From positions 248,001 through 312,000 of the forward strand of contig NZ_JAAORO010000001.1 in the NCBI RefSeq assembly GCF_017695955.1: a stretch of 64,000 bases of DNA, in the 5' to 3' direction. Shown piece after piece: positions 37,332 through 46,793 of this stretch; positions within the stretch are counted from its first letter, which is position 1; each line of letters starts with the position of its first letter. The notes beneath the pieces were generated by a model. That model was given only the letters and a program-made list of their open reading frames with translations, ran no database searches and was not told where the DNA came from. Source of the DNA: Prochlorococcus marinus XMU1419 (GTDB lineage Bacteria > Cyanobacteriota > Cyanobacteriia > PCC-6307 > Cyanobiaceae). The translations under genes were made by a program, and so were the position numbers.

Positions 37332-38573
37332 TCAATTTAATTTGTCAATTTCCAGATATCTTAATCTTTTGATTTCCTTTCCCATTTCCTTCCCTGGATC
37401 CCATCCTTCTTTTTTTAATGTTTCTCCATCTTTTTTTGATTTTATGAATTTGTAAATAAATAACCACTTAAACAATTTACGCCAGTATGGACCTCCATCA
37501 CAAATTAATAATTTGACAGTCTCATCATTAAGGTTTTTGTCCTCAATAAATTCTGTCCAACTTGATGGCGAAAAATGATTGAATTTTTTTGGGTTGGTTT
37601 TTAATATCTTTTTTATATTTGAATAATCTTCTAATATTTTTATCTCACTATTATTTATCAAAAATCTTTGAAATGCTGTTTCTAAATCTTTTGAATCTTT
37701 TAACAAGTAAAGCATATAATTTCCATTCAACTTTTGAATCCAATGTAGTCCTCTTAAAAACCTTTTATCGACTTTAATATTTTCATTTAAGATTGAGATA
37801 ATTTCCCATTTATGAATTATCGAAATTACATTATTCAAATTATCATGTTTGCATATTTCAGCTAGTTCCATCCTTATTCTTATGCCGAGTGCAGGAGGGT
37901 AAATCATTTTCTGATGAGTTTCTGAACTTTTCCATGGCCATTGTCTAACTGTTTCTTGAGATTGTGTGAGAGAATTTTTTGAAATATTGAAATCTAACCT
38001 TGAAGCATATTTTGCACATCTAATTAATCTACTTGGATCATCTGAAATGCTTTTACTGTGAAGTAGGTTCAATTTTTTGCTTTTTATATCTGAAATTCCT
38101 CCATAAAGATCATAGATTTTCCTTTGCGAGACCTCGAATGCTATTGAATTTATCGTGAAATCTCTTCTTTTAAGATCATCCTCAATAGTACTATTAGTTA
38201 CTTTAGGATTTAAGCCTGGTGAAGAATAAATCTCTTTTCTTGCAGAGGCAATATCAATTTTATAGTCATTAATATTTATTTCTACTGTGTTGTATAAATT
38301 AAATTCCTTGATTAAACATAAATCTACATTTATAACATTTCTTTTTATAAATTTTGCCAGAGAGATAGAGGAACCTTCAATAACAAGATCTATATCTACA
38401 GGTTTAGAAAAAGATTTTTTATGGAATTTACTTATTAATAAATCTCTTAAATAACCGCCAACAAAAGCCACTTTAATATTGTTATTAGATTCTATGTATT
38501 TAGTAATTAGGTTATATAAATTAAATGGAGTTTTGATTAATTCTGTGTGGATATAATCAGAGATATCGTTCAT
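37332..38573 (-). CDS. tRNA nucleotidyltransferase / poly(A) polymerase family protein
   Basis: 413 residues, class-II nucleotidyltransferase head: VAFVGGYLRDLLI near residue 37, the metal-binding DIDLVIEG near 62, and KRRDFTINSIAFEV, DLYGGISDIKSK and DPSRLIRCAKYASRLDF after it. These are the CCA-adding/poly(A) polymerase motifs A to D. In cyanobacteria this is the tRNA CCA-end enzyme (all tRNA genes here lack an encoded CCA). It sits five bases downstream of the helicase gene on the same strand, suggesting one transcript. Confidence 0.88.
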   Translation of the reverse strand: MNDISDYIHTELIKTPFNLYNLITKYIESNNNIKVAFVGGYLRDLLISKFHKKSFSKPVDIDLVIEGSSISLAKFIKRNVINVDLCLIKEFNLYNTVEININDYKIDIASARKEIYSSPGLNPKVTNSTIEDDLKRRDFTINSIAFEVSQRKIYDLYGGISDIKSKKLNLLHSKSISDDPSRLIRCAKYASRLDFNISKNSLTQSQETVRQWPWKSSETHQKMIYPPALGIRIRMELAEICKHDNLNNVISIIHKWEIISILNENIKVDKRFLRGLHWIQKLNGNYMLYLLKDSKDLETAFQRFLINNSEIKILEDYSNIKKILKTNPKKFNHFSPSSWTEFIEDKNLNDETVKLLICDGGPYWRKLFKWLFIYKFIKSKKDGETLKKEGWDPGKEMGKEIKRLRYLEIDKLN

Positions 38574-38578
38574 TAGTT

Positions 38579-40987
38579 TTAACTTACATAACGAATTGGA
38601 GCTAATCTGGGATCTAAAATTTTACTTCCTTTATTACCAAATTTTACTGCTAAAGATATTTTTTCCCCACTCCCAAAAATATGTATGATTTCACCTCTCC
38701 CAAATTTTGAGTGAATTAGCTTATCTCCAACTATCCAGCTTTTCCCTTTACTGGGTCCTGAATATAATTTCCTTACTGCATTTATTGGGTTGTTAACGAA
38801 TTCATGTGGATTGTTTCGATCAACTCTTGTTAAACGATCAAGATGCCAATCTCTTCTAATTGAAGCACCACCAGTTTGTGGTAATTCGCCATCCATTAAA
38901 TCTTCAGGTATTTCTGAAAGAAATGTTGAAGGAATTGTTGCTTCACGCATTCCACCCCATAATCTTCTTTCTCTGGCATGACTCAAGAAAACTCTTTCTT
39001 TAGCTCTAGTAATACCTACGTAGCATAATCTTCTTTCCTCTTCAAGAAGGGAGGGAGTATCTATTGATCTATGGCTTGGGAAGAGACCTTGTTCTAGTCC
39101 AGTGATAAAAACATTTTGAAATTCTAAACCCTTACTATTGTGCAGAGTCATAAGAGTTACGGAGTTGGGATTATTCTTCTTCGTATCATTATCAGTTGTT
39201 AAGGCTGCTGTAGAAAGAAATCCTTCTACATCTCCACTTTCTGTTTCTTCTTCATATTGAGTAGCTGCATTTATTAGTTCTTGTAAGTTATTTCTTCTAT
39301 CTTCAGATTCTTCAGTCCCACTAGCTAGCAAGTCACTTAAATAACCACTTTTTTCTAAGATTAGTTGTAGTAGTTGAGCAGGGCCTGAATTTTCTAGATA
39401 ACAAATTAGATCATTCATAACTTCAGTAAATTTATTAATTCCTTTTGATGATCTGCCTATTGTTTCTTCAAGACTATGCTTATCATTAAGAACCTCCCAT
39501 AATGGAATATTTAACCTGTTAGATAGTTCATTAAGTTTTTGAATAGTAGTCTTACCAATGCCTCTTCTAGGAACATTTATGATACGCAAAAGACTAACGT
39601 TATCTGCAGAATTAACAAGAACTTTCAAATATGCTATTGCATCTTTAATTTCTCTTCTATCGTAAAAACGCAATCCTCCGAAAATTGTATATGGAATGCG
39701 CCATCTTACAAGAGATTCCTCTAATACCCTTGATTGAGCTCTTGTTCGATATAAGATTGCAAAATTTTTCCAAATTGGGTTTTGATTATAATTATTGAGC
39801 GATTTTATTTTATTGGTAATTGCTTCTGCTTCAGAAATTTCATCATCACAGCTGAGTAACTTTAAAAGCTCCCCTTTTTCTTTAGTAGCCCTTAAAACTT
39901 TCTCAATTCTTTCAGAGTTATTTTCAATTAGTGAGTTTGCAGCATCAAGGATATTAGAAGATGACCTATAATTATCTTCTAATTTAATTAAAGATGATTT
40001 TGTATCATCATTAAGTGAGGTTTTAAAATCTTCTTGAAAACCGATTAGAATTCTAAAATCAGCGGCTCTGAAACTATAAATACTTTGATCAGCATCCCCA
40101 ACTACAAAAATTGAACGATCTTCCCAATTAAAGAATTTTTTTGGTTCAGTATTCCCAGCAGTAATTAATTTTATAAGTTCATATTGTGTTCTATTTGTAT
40201 CTTGATATTCGTCAACTAGAATGTGTTTAAATCTTTTGTGCCAGTAATCTCTGACTTCATCATTTTGCCTCAATAAGAAAACAGGCAAAAGTAGAAGATC
40301 ATCAAAATCTAAAGAATTATTTTTTGAAAGCGAAATCCTATATCTCTTGTAGGCTTCTGCGACTGTTTTATCAAAATTATTATCTGCTGTTTCTAGAAGA
40401 TCATTCGAAGTAAGGCATTGATTCTTAGCATTACTTATTAATCTTTTAATCTTTTTGGGATCAAATCTTTTGGGATCAAGATTCATATCTTGAGTGATAA
40501 TTTCTTTTACTAATGTTTGAGAATCTGTTTCATCGTAAATTGAAAATTGTCTAGTCCATTTTAATCCTTCTGGGTCATTATATTTTTCAATATCGTATCT
40601 AAGAAGTCTTGAAAATAAAGAATGAAAAGTACCTATCCAAAGGTTTTGAAGTCTGTCTTGATGAACGTTTGTTCTTAGCTGATTTTGCTCAACTTCTTTT
40701 AGAGTTGACCATGGTTGCCCAAATTGATTAAAAGCTAATTCTTGTGCTAGAAGAACTTCTAACCTTGCTTTCATTTCTTTAGCAGCTTTGTTAGTAAAAG
40801 TTACCGCAAGAATGTTATAAGGATCTATAGAATTGTTTTCAATAAGATTTGCAATTCTGTGGGTTAGAGCTTTTGTCTTTCCGCTGCCTGCACCTGCTAC
40901 AACTAAAAGTGGTCCATAAACATGCTTTACTGCTTGAAGTTGTTCATTGTTTAGAGAATTAAAAAGGAAATTGTTAGTTTGAGACAC
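38579..40987 (-). CDS. UvrD/PcrA-like ATP-dependent DNA helicase
   Basis: 802 residues, superfamily 1A helicase. Motif I is VAGAGSGKTKALTHRIANLI near residue 31, motif Ia TFTNKAAKEMKARL, motif II ILVDEYQDTNRTQYELIKL near residue 255, motif III VGDADQSIYSFRAAD, motif IV ILYRTRAQSRVLEESLVRW, and motifs V and VI VTLMTLHNSKGLEFQNVF and LCYVGITRAKERVFL. It acts in nucleotide-excision and mismatch repair and removes RecA or stalled complexes. The C-terminal Tudor-like segment (VGDKLIHSKFGRGEIIHIFG) is typical of PcrA. Confidence 0.94.
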   Translation of the reverse strand: MSQTNNFLFNSLNNEQLQAVKHVYGPLLVVAGAGSGKTKALTHRIANLIENNSIDPYNILAVTFTNKAAKEMKARLEVLLAQELAFNQFGQPWSTLKEVEQNQLRTNVHQDRLQNLWIGTFHSLFSRLLRYDIEKYNDPEGLKWTRQFSIYDETDSQTLVKEIITQDMNLDPKRFDPKKIKRLISNAKNQCLTSNDLLETADNNFDKTVAEAYKRYRISLSKNNSLDFDDLLLLPVFLLRQNDEVRDYWHKRFKHILVDEYQDTNRTQYELIKLITAGNTEPKKFFNWEDRSIFVVGDADQSIYSFRAADFRILIGFQEDFKTSLNDDTKSSLIKLEDNYRSSSNILDAANSLIENNSERIEKVLRATKEKGELLKLLSCDDEISEAEAITNKIKSLNNYNQNPIWKNFAILYRTRAQSRVLEESLVRWRIPYTIFGGLRFYDRREIKDAIAYLKVLVNSADNVSLLRIINVPRRGIGKTTIQKLNELSNRLNIPLWEVLNDKHSLEETIGRSSKGINKFTEVMNDLICYLENSGPAQLLQLILEKSGYLSDLLASGTEESEDRRNNLQELINAATQYEEETESGDVEGFLSTAALTTDNDTKKNNPNSVTLMTLHNSKGLEFQNVFITGLEQGLFPSHRSIDTPSLLEEERRLCYVGITRAKERVFLSHARERRLWGGMREATIPSTFLSEIPEDLMDGELPQTGGASIRRDWHLDRLTRVDRNNPHEFVNNPINAVRKLYSGPSKGKSWIVGDKLIHSKFGRGEIIHIFGSGEKISLAVKFGNKGSKILDPRLAPIRYVS

Positions 40988-41009
40988 TTTTGTAAGATTT
41001 TTTCAAGAG

Positions 41010-41240
41010 TCAGACTTTACTTTGAGGTTCAGATTCTGTTTCTAGCTGTTCTAAAGCTTTTTTTAAATTAATAAGTTCATTATTGTTATTAATTATTTCT
41101 TCAAATTTGTTTTGAGGCATTCTTAATTTCATACTTCTTTCAAAAATCTCTTTTTCTAATCTTTTTTTGTAAGAAGAAATAATTTTTTTTGATAACTTTA
41201 AATCTTGCTGATCCAAAATCTTATTAAAAAGTAATCTCAT
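41010..41240 (-). CDS. Conserved small hypothetical protein
   Basis: 76 residues, not recognised as a named family. It is highly charged and predicted helical throughout, with K/E-rich segments around 18-38 (KKIISSYKKRLEKEIFERSM) and a C-terminal ELINLKKALEQLETESE, perhaps a short coiled coil. There is no signal peptide or membrane segment. It lies 22 bp upstream of the UvrD-like gene on the same strand and could be its operon partner. I cannot assign a function. Confidence 0.6.
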   Translation of the reverse strand: MRLLFNKILDQQDLKLSKKIISSYKKRLEKEIFERSMKLRMPQNKFEEIINNNNELINLKKALEQLETESEPQSKV

Positions 41241-41392
41241 CTTAGCGGAAAAAATTTTTTTATTTAAATTATTTCAACTATCACTTTGGAATGAAGTTAT
41301 TAATTAAGAAGCGTTGCGTTAATTTTATAATTGTATTGTTTTTACTGTCTTTGTACTAATCTTAAAATCTAACTTTAAATTTTACTTCTGGA

Positions 41393-41905
41393 ATGTCAGT
41401 TTCAAAAAATAATCAACTATTGTCAGCCGATAAGAAATTAAATGATTTAAGCAATATAAAAAGATTCATTAATAGTGCAAACGCAAGATTAGATGCAATA
41501 ACCTCAATAACCAATAATTCACATGCAATCGCAGCAGACGCTGTAACATCAATGATTTGCGAAAATCAAGATTCACTTAATTCAAAAGTATCTTTAAATA
41601 CAACTAACAAGATGTCCGTTTGTTTAAGAGATGGAGAAATAATCCTAAGGATTGTCGCTTATCTTTTAATTTCTAATGACGAATCAGTTTTAGAAAAAAG
41701 TTGTTTGAAGGATCTTAAAAATACTTATCTTGCTCTTGGGGTACCTTTAAGAAATGCAAGAAGGGTTTTTGAATTAATGCGAGATGCAACAATCTCTGAT
41801 TTGAATTCAACAGTTAATAATATGCGTGGAAACAAAGGTTTTCTTCCCAAATTAATATCTGAAACAGAGTTTCAATTTGAAAGGATAATTAATCTTTTAA
41901 ACTAG
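41393..41905 (+). CDS. cpeB: Degenerate phycoerythrin beta subunit (CpeB)
   Basis: 170 residues, globin-like phycobiliprotein. Of the usual bilin cysteines it keeps the C61-type ([11 protein letters not shown]56) and C82-type ([13 protein letters not shown]77), while the C50 position is replaced (NSHAI where SCIV is usual) and the C165-type cysteine is absent. The loop before C77 is shortened, and the structural [20 protein letters not shown] (C104) is kept. High-light Prochlorococcus carries just such a single beta gene without cpeA. It may bind a little phycoerythrobilin as a sensor rather than an antenna. It overlaps cpeS by 17 bp. Confidence 0.92.
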   Translation: MSVSKNNQLLSADKKLNDLSNIKRFINSANARLDAITSITNNSHAIAADAVTSMICENQDSLNSKVSLNTTNKMSVCLRDGEIILRIVAYLLISNDESVLEKSCLKDLKNTYLALGVPLRNARRVFELMRDATISDLNSTVNNMRGNKGFLPKLISETEFQFERIINLLN

Positions 41906-42440
41906 CTAAATTCCTTATCTCTGAAGTATGGGACGTCTGTATTACTGAGTTATTTTCTAGGTTTCTTACTATAGAAAATCTGGATCTTATATGAGTGGAT
42001 AAAAAGGAAATTCTTTCTTCGGAAACAGTTGATTTATAAATCGTTTTTATGTTTAAGTTATTTTGTTCATCAACAAAATAATTGGATGATGAAATAAAGG
42101 ATTCTGTATAACCTTTATTTCTTAAAACAATTCCTGAATTATCATCCTTGGGCAAAAATATCAAAATAGTTTCATCTCCCTCATTCATATCATTTTCTTC
42201 CCAATCACTAATAGCTTGCCATTTTATAGAAATGGCTATGCTCTCTACGTTTAAACTTAACTTGTAATTTTTAAAAATTTCAATAACTTTTTTATTTTTT
42301 GAATTGATATGTTTTATATATATTTTACTAGTTGAGTTTTCAAATTCTTGAAAAGCTAAAGTATGAGAACTTCTTATGGATTTCCACTCTCCTATACTTT
42401 CATCAATGAATTGATTAATTGTTGTTAGATTCTTCGTCAA
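41889..42440 (-). CDS. cpeS: CpeS-type phycobiliprotein lyase
   Basis: 183 residues, calycin-like lyase that attaches a bilin to the Cys-82-type site of phycobiliprotein beta subunits. Family-like features are [20 protein letters not shown] at the start, [13 protein letters not shown] mid-protein and the C-terminal [18 protein letters not shown]. The only phycobiliprotein beside it is CpeB, whose C82-type cysteine is retained, so the pair makes a consistent minimal system. Its start lies inside the 3' end of a 59-residue small ORF on the same strand, and its stop overlaps the cpeB 3' end. Confidence 0.88.
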   Translation of the reverse strand: MTKNLTTINQFIDESIGEWKSIRSSHTLAFQEFENSTSKIYIKHINSKNKKVIEIFKNYKLSLNVESIAISIKWQAISDWEENDMNEGDETILIFLPKDDNSGIVLRNKGYTESFISSSNYFVDEQNNLNIKTIYKSTVSEERISFLSTHIRSRFSIVRNLENNSVIQTSHTSEIRNLASLKD

Positions 42441-42594
42441 GTTTATCTTCTACGGAATGATTTTCTGCTTTTTGAATCATTCTTACCATTGAATCCACCA
42501 TTAATCTCTTTGCAGAAGTTACTTTTAATCCAGAAGGCGTGGTTGATATTTGTTCTCCAGGGCGATCATGTGAAGTTGGTCTAAATGGAGTCAT
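42415..42594 (-). CDS. Small conserved-looking ORF upstream of cpeS
   Basis: 59 residues, [20 protein letters not shown] then [20 protein letters not shown] and an acidic tail. It overlaps the cpeS start by 26 bp in another frame, so translation may be coupled. The middle helix is basic/amphipathic and there is no membrane segment. I do not recognise a named family, though the compositional quality and the clean ATG start suggest a real gene rather than noise. It is likely co-transcribed with cpeS. Confidence 0.7.
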   Translation of the reverse strand: MTPFRPTSHDRPGEQISTTPSGLKVTSAKRLMVDSMVRMIQKAENHSVEDKLDEESNNN

Positions 42595-42712
42595 CTAAGA
42601 GCTTTAAAAAATTAATCGATTCTTATTCTTGCATGAATTCTTATTCATATAGTTTTTGTTTGCAAAAATGTCATATCTTTATTTTTTGATTTCAGAATTT
42701 TTAACTGTTTTG

Positions 42713-43348
42713 TTATTTAGGTATTTTATTTTTTGCTAATCCTGAAATAGTAGCTAATGCAAACATTCCCAAAAGAGCTACTCCTAGAAATAATCCTGCT
42801 CCCTGACTAACACCAGCTCCTACAGCTACTAATATTGAATCACTTATTAGAAGACTTATTAATAATGCTGGAGTAAATATTTTCCAGCGGGTTCCTCCAA
42901 TACCAATTGCATAGCTTAGAAAATCAAAAAGACCAGTCATAAGTAAACCTGTCATTAGAAAGAAATTTTCTTCGAGTTGGTTTTGATTAAAACTTTCAAT
43001 TTTTTTCATCGCTTTGGGGCCTACCAAATTCCTTACAGGGACTCGCCCATAATTTCTTGCGATAAAGAAAGCAGCTTGGCAAAAAACGATATCAGAAAAG
43101 ATTATTGTCATGTAACCTTTTTGAAATCCTAGTAATGAGCCTGCTAGTAGAGAATAAGCTGAACTTGGAAGAGCTGGTAAAATAATACTTACTCCTCTAA
43201 GTATGAAAATTCCAAAAGGAGCCCAAATCCCCATACTTTCTATTTTGTTCCTAAGGGGTTCAATCCCATAATTTTGGATTAAATAAATCAATACAACAAA
43301 TATTGCTATAAAAAAAACTACTGAAAGAAATTTCTGTATTTTATTCAT
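42713..43348 (-). CDS. TVP38/TMEM64 (SNARE-associated/DedA-like) membrane protein
   Basis: 211 residues with about five hydrophobic helices. The core GIFILRGVSIILPALPSSAYSL and GSLLGFQKGYMTIIFSDIVF near residue 45, with FFIARNYGRVPVRNL after it, is the VTT-domain signature. DedA/TMEM64 relatives act as lipid scramblases or transporters; the substrate here is unknown. The gene stands alone, with about 140 bp on each side. Confidence 0.85.
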   Translation of the reverse strand: MNKIQKFLSVVFFIAIFVVLIYLIQNYGIEPLRNKIESMGIWAPFGIFILRGVSIILPALPSSAYSLLAGSLLGFQKGYMTIIFSDIVFCQAAFFIARNYGRVPVRNLVGPKAMKKIESFNQNQLEENFFLMTGLLMTGLFDFLSYAIGIGGTRWKIFTPALLISLLISDSILVAVGAGVSQGAGLFLGVALLGMFALATISGLAKNKIPK

Positions 43349-43494
43349 TATTTTTTAGTAAATTTATTGAAAGTAAATTCTCAATTTAATATTCGATTGT
43401 ATCTATAATAGAAATACTAATCAATAAAAATTTTTACAAATTTTTAAACTTATATTTACTCTCGATAAAAAATTTTTGTATTTCAGACGTATTA

Positions 43495-43929
43495 ATGGTT
43501 AATTCCAATAATAAATTTAATTCTATATTTATTCGAAATAGCTTTGGTCTAGTCCTTTCCATAATTGTTTCCTTGAGTATCTCAATAAAACAATCAAATG
43601 CTTTATCTCATGAATGGGTTGGAGTTCCCAAAAGTGAATATGGAGAACAGTTATGGGATAGACAAAGTATTAAAAGAAATGAGGATGGTTCCGTGAGAAT
43701 ATTGAGTAAATTTATCCCCAAAACAAAAAGTGAAATTACTAAGGATATACTCTATACAATGGATATAAATTGTTTTGAAAAATCATTTAGAGACGTTGAT
43801 GTCTCCATAGATGAAATAAATAGTAATTTCAATGATTTAGCAGATTGGCAAGATCCAAATGGAGATAAACTGATTTTGGGTGTTATTGGTCAAGTCTGCA
43901 GACTAGAAACTGAAAATTCTGAATTTTAA
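43495..43929 (+). CDS. Secreted hypothetical protein
   Basis: 144 residues. A signal peptide (about 1-37, hydrophobic FGLVLSIIVSLSISI, cleavage near NALS) is followed by a mature domain of about 107 residues with two cysteines (INCFEKSF and GQVCRLE) that could form a disulfide. The pattern GVPKSEYGEQLWDRQSIKRN and RILSKFIPK suggests a small beta-rich exported domain. I do not recognise the family, and neighbours give no clue: it is convergent with tRNA-Phe and shares the bidirectional terminator at 43977-44001. Confidence 0.75.
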   Translation: MVNSNNKFNSIFIRNSFGLVLSIIVSLSISIKQSNALSHEWVGVPKSEYGEQLWDRQSIKRNEDGSVRILSKFIPKTKSEITKDILYTMDINCFEKSFRDVDVSIDEINSNFNDLADWQDPNGDKLILGVIGQVCRLETENSEF

Positions 43930-43976
43930 AAATAAAATTAAATAAATAAGAAAGTTTCTATATGCCTAGAAAATAT

Positions 43977-44001
43977 AAAACCCTGTCATGGACAGGGTTT
44001 T
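43977..44001. terminator. Bidirectional terminator between secreted protein gene and tRNA-Phe
   Basis: AAAACCCTGTC and GACAGGGTTTT form an 11-bp stem with a 3-nt ATG loop. A-tract on one side and T-tract on the other make it usable in both directions, for the plus-strand secreted protein gene and for the minus-strand tRNA-Phe. Confidence 0.88.
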
Positions 44002-44006
44002 AAAGG

Positions 44007-44079
44007 TGCCAGGACCCAGATTTGAACTGGGGACACGGCGATTTTCAGTCGCCTGCTCTACCAACTGAGCTATCCCGGC
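44007..44079 (-). tRNA. tRNA-Phe (GAA)
   Basis: 73-nt cloverleaf: acceptor GCCGGGA paired with TCCTGGC (one G-T wobble), D-arm GCTCAGTTGGTAGAGC, anticodon stem GGCGA/TCGCC with loop CTGAAAA (anticodon GAA), T-arm CCCAG-TTCAAAT-CTGGG. CCA is not encoded. Confidence 0.97.
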
Positions 44080-44169
44080 TCTAACCTATATACTCTAAAT
44101 TACGATGTGTAGTTTGTGAAACCCTTTTCATTAAAAATTTTATATCTTCATCAAATATCCTAAAAACTA

Positions 44170-45399
44170 TTATTTTGCATTAATCGCTAATAAGGCAGTG
44201 CCAAATGAAGTAGTTTTTTTACATGAAACTATTGGTATATTGATAATTTTTTCTCTTATTTTTCTCCACTGAGGGTTTTTTGAACCTCCACCAATAGTAA
44301 TAATTTTTTTTGGAAGTGAACCTGTGAGTTTGCCTAGTTTTTCCCACCCTTTCAATTCGATCTTAGCTAGCCCCTCAAATAATGCATGTAAATAAAGTGA
44401 GTCACTGACTGGTCTTGGACCAAGTATCGGCTCTAAATTAGAATTATTAACAGGAAATCTCTCTCCTTTACTATTAAGAGGTAAAAGATCTAAAGAAGTT
44501 CTTTTCGATGGATTAATTTGTCGACTGAGTTCCTTTATTTCTAAATCAGAAAAGAACTGAGACAAGATGCCGCATCCCGCATTTGATGCTCCTCCACATA
44601 TCCAATCGCCGTTTACTCTATGGGTTGTAATTCCCTGTTTTTTTATAGGTTTATCAATAAATTTTTTAACCACAATTGTTGTTCCTAAAACTGTGAGACC
44701 TTCTTCTTTTCCTAGACCTGAAGCTATTAAACTTGCATTAGAGTCAGTGGTGCCTGAGATTAATATTAATTTCTTATTCAAGTTAAATCTCTCTGCTAAA
44801 TCAAAATTTACTTGTCCAACAATTTTTCCACTTTTTACTATTTGAGGTAGGCATTTTTGCCATGAGGTATTGAGATAGCTTTTTGGCCAAGATTCTTTTT
44901 TTAGATCCCATCCAAGTTTTAGATTATTACCTTCTTCTCCATGAGTCCAATCTTTTAAAAACCAACCAGTTATCCAATCAGATTGATGTCTTAAAAGTAT
45001 ATTTGTCCCATATTTATCTATTAGTTTTAATGCTTTAGCAAGACTACTGTAGGGAGTCCGTAGATGATCTTCTCCAGAGGCTAAGGACTCAAGAAGGTTT
45101 TCATGTTCAATACATGCTTGGTCGTAAGGGATTGCTTCACCTAGCGGCTCTCCTCTTAAATTGGATGCTGTTAAAGTTCCTGAGGTGCCGGAGATGGCCA
45201 ATTTATTAAGGTTAATTTTTACTTCAAAAGGTAAATTAACCAAAAGATTCTCACAAGAATTAATCCAAGAATTTGGATTTTTAAAGCTGTATGAATAAGG
45301 TACTGAATTTGAATATACTAATTTCTGATGAAGATTAATTATTGATATTCTTGCGCCACTGGTTCCAAAATCTAACCCTCCATAAAAGTTATCAGGCAT
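44170..45399 (-). CDS. FGGY-family carbohydrate kinase
   Basis: 409 residues from the ATG at 45399 (MPDNFYGGLDFGTSGARISI). An in-frame start further upstream would lie inside metK. The ATPase fold has the phosphate-1 loop YGGLDFGTSGARIS at the N-terminus, LAISGTSGTLTAS, a phosphate-2 loop LISGTTDSNASLI near residue 215 and the adenosine loop KIITIGGGSKNPQWRKI near 370. This is the xylulokinase/ribulokinase superfamily; cyanobacterial D-ribulose kinase is a candidate, but the substrate is not certain. It lies 11 bp downstream of metK. Confidence 0.87.
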   Translation of the reverse strand: MPDNFYGGLDFGTSGARISIINLHQKLVYSNSVPYSYSFKNPNSWINSCENLLVNLPFEVKINLNKLAISGTSGTLTASNLRGEPLGEAIPYDQACIEHENLLESLASGEDHLRTPYSSLAKALKLIDKYGTNILLRHQSDWITGWFLKDWTHGEEGNNLKLGWDLKKESWPKSYLNTSWQKCLPQIVKSGKIVGQVNFDLAERFNLNKKLILISGTTDSNASLIASGLGKEEGLTVLGTTIVVKKFIDKPIKKQGITTHRVNGDWICGGASNAGCGILSQFFSDLEIKELSRQINPSKRTSLDLLPLNSKGERFPVNNSNLEPILGPRPVSDSLYLHALFEGLAKIELKGWEKLGKLTGSLPKKIITIGGGSKNPQWRKIREKIINIPIVSCKKTTSFGTALLAINAK

Positions 45400-45410
45400 A
45401 GAATAATATT

Positions 45411-46652
45411 TTATAAAAAGATTTTGGAAGCCTCTGCTAATCTGGCTGCTTTTTCTTCCACATTTTCCCAAGGGAGCTCAAGATCTCTTCTGCCAAAATG
45501 TCCATAGGATGCAGTCTTTCTAAAAAATTTACCTCCCATTTTTTTTGGTAGATTTCTTAAGTTAAATTCTTTTATTATTGCTGCGGGTCTTAAATCAAAG
45601 TGCTCTTTAATTAGCTCAGTCAAATTAGCTTGTGAAATAACACCTGTATTAAAAGTTTCCACGAGAATGGAAATTGGTTTTGCTACTCCAATTGCATAAC
45701 TTAATTGTACTTCTGCTTTTTTTGCTAATTTTGCCTTAACTATGCTTTTAGCTACATAACGTGCTGCATAAGCCGCGGATCTATCTACTTTTGTGGGATC
45801 TTTACCAGAAAATGCCCCTCCGCCGTGTCTTGCATATCCACCATAAGTATCTACAATGATCTTTCTACCAGTGAGCCCCGCATCTCCTTGAGGCCCGCCT
45901 ACTACAAATTTTCCGGTGGGATTTACTAGAAATCTCGTTTTGCTAATGTTTGGTTTGATTTCTAAATCTTCAGTAGCAGGAATTACAACATGAGTCCATA
46001 AATCTTCTTTTATCCTTTGACGAATTTCTTCTTCATTTGTTATTCCATCAATCTCAGAATTATGTTGAGTTGAAATTAAAATCGTATTAATAGAAACTGG
46101 TAAACCGTTTTCGTAATCAATGCTTACTTGGGTTTTACCATCAGGGAGTAAATAATTAAGGACTTCTTCATGCCTCACTTTGGCAAGTTGAATGGCTAAT
46201 CTATGAGCCAAGCTAATAGGTAAGGGCATTAATTCAGGCGTCTCATCGCAGGCATAGCCGAACATTATTCCTTGGTCACCAGCTCCGGTATTATCTTTCA
46301 AATCATCGTTAACATCATCTGCGTCGTTTACTCCTTGTGAAATGTCTGGTGATTGCTCGTCTAGTGCTACTAAAACAGCACAACTATTTGCGTCAAAACC
46401 ACCTGCTCTATAGCCCTCATATCCAATTTCTTTAATTACATTTCTAACAAGTTTTATGTAATCGACTTTTGCTTTTGAAGTTATTTCTCCAGTAAGTAAA
46501 CAAAGACCCGTATTAACAACAGTTTCGCAAGCAACTCTGCTTTCTGGATCTTCTGTCAATAAGGCATCTAAAACAGCGTCACTAATTTGATCACATATTT
46601 TGTCAGGATGACCTTCAGTTACAGATTCTGAAGTGAAAATGAAATCACTCAT
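45411..46652 (-). CDS. metK: S-adenosylmethionine synthetase MetK
   Basis: 413 residues from the ATG at 46652 ([20 protein letters not shown]). It condenses ATP and methionine to SAM. The family signatures [12 protein letters not shown] near residue 115 and [20 protein letters not shown] near 275 are intact, as is the methionine-binding [13 protein letters not shown]. The start could extend two codons to a TTG, which is not needed. The promoter must lie in the 141 bp after rps1. Confidence 0.97.
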   Translation of the reverse strand: MSDFIFTSESVTEGHPDKICDQISDAVLDALLTEDPESRVACETVVNTGLCLLTGEITSKAKVDYIKLVRNVIKEIGYEGYRAGGFDANSCAVLVALDEQSPDISQGVNDADDVNDDLKDNTGAGDQGIMFGYACDETPELMPLPISLAHRLAIQLAKVRHEEVLNYLLPDGKTQVSIDYENGLPVSINTILISTQHNSEIDGITNEEEIRQRIKEDLWTHVVIPATEDLEIKPNISKTRFLVNPTGKFVVGGPQGDAGLTGRKIIVDTYGGYARHGGGAFSGKDPTKVDRSAAYAARYVAKSIVKAKLAKKAEVQLSYAIGVAKPISILVETFNTGVISQANLTELIKEHFDLRPAAIIKEFNLRNLPKKMGGKFFRKTASYGHFGRRDLELPWENVEEKAARLAEASKIFL

Positions 46653-46793
46653 TAACAAATAATTTTAAAATTAGATTTAATCCTAAATTAGATTATCGTT
46701 ACAAATCAATTATTGTAAATTTTAAAAAACTCATACAAAAAAATTAATTAGGTTTAAATTTCGGTGTTAGTGTACAAAACAAATAAAAAAAAT

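Noticed and set aside
45400-45471. 24-codon upstream extension of the sugar kinase
   Set aside because: It would overlap the metK 3' end and lacks the kinase N-terminal pattern; the ATG at 45399 fits the family.
46653-46793. Possible SAM riboswitch upstream of metK
   Set aside because: The 141-bp gap is AT-rich without any stem arrangement I can match to a known SAM riboswitch class.
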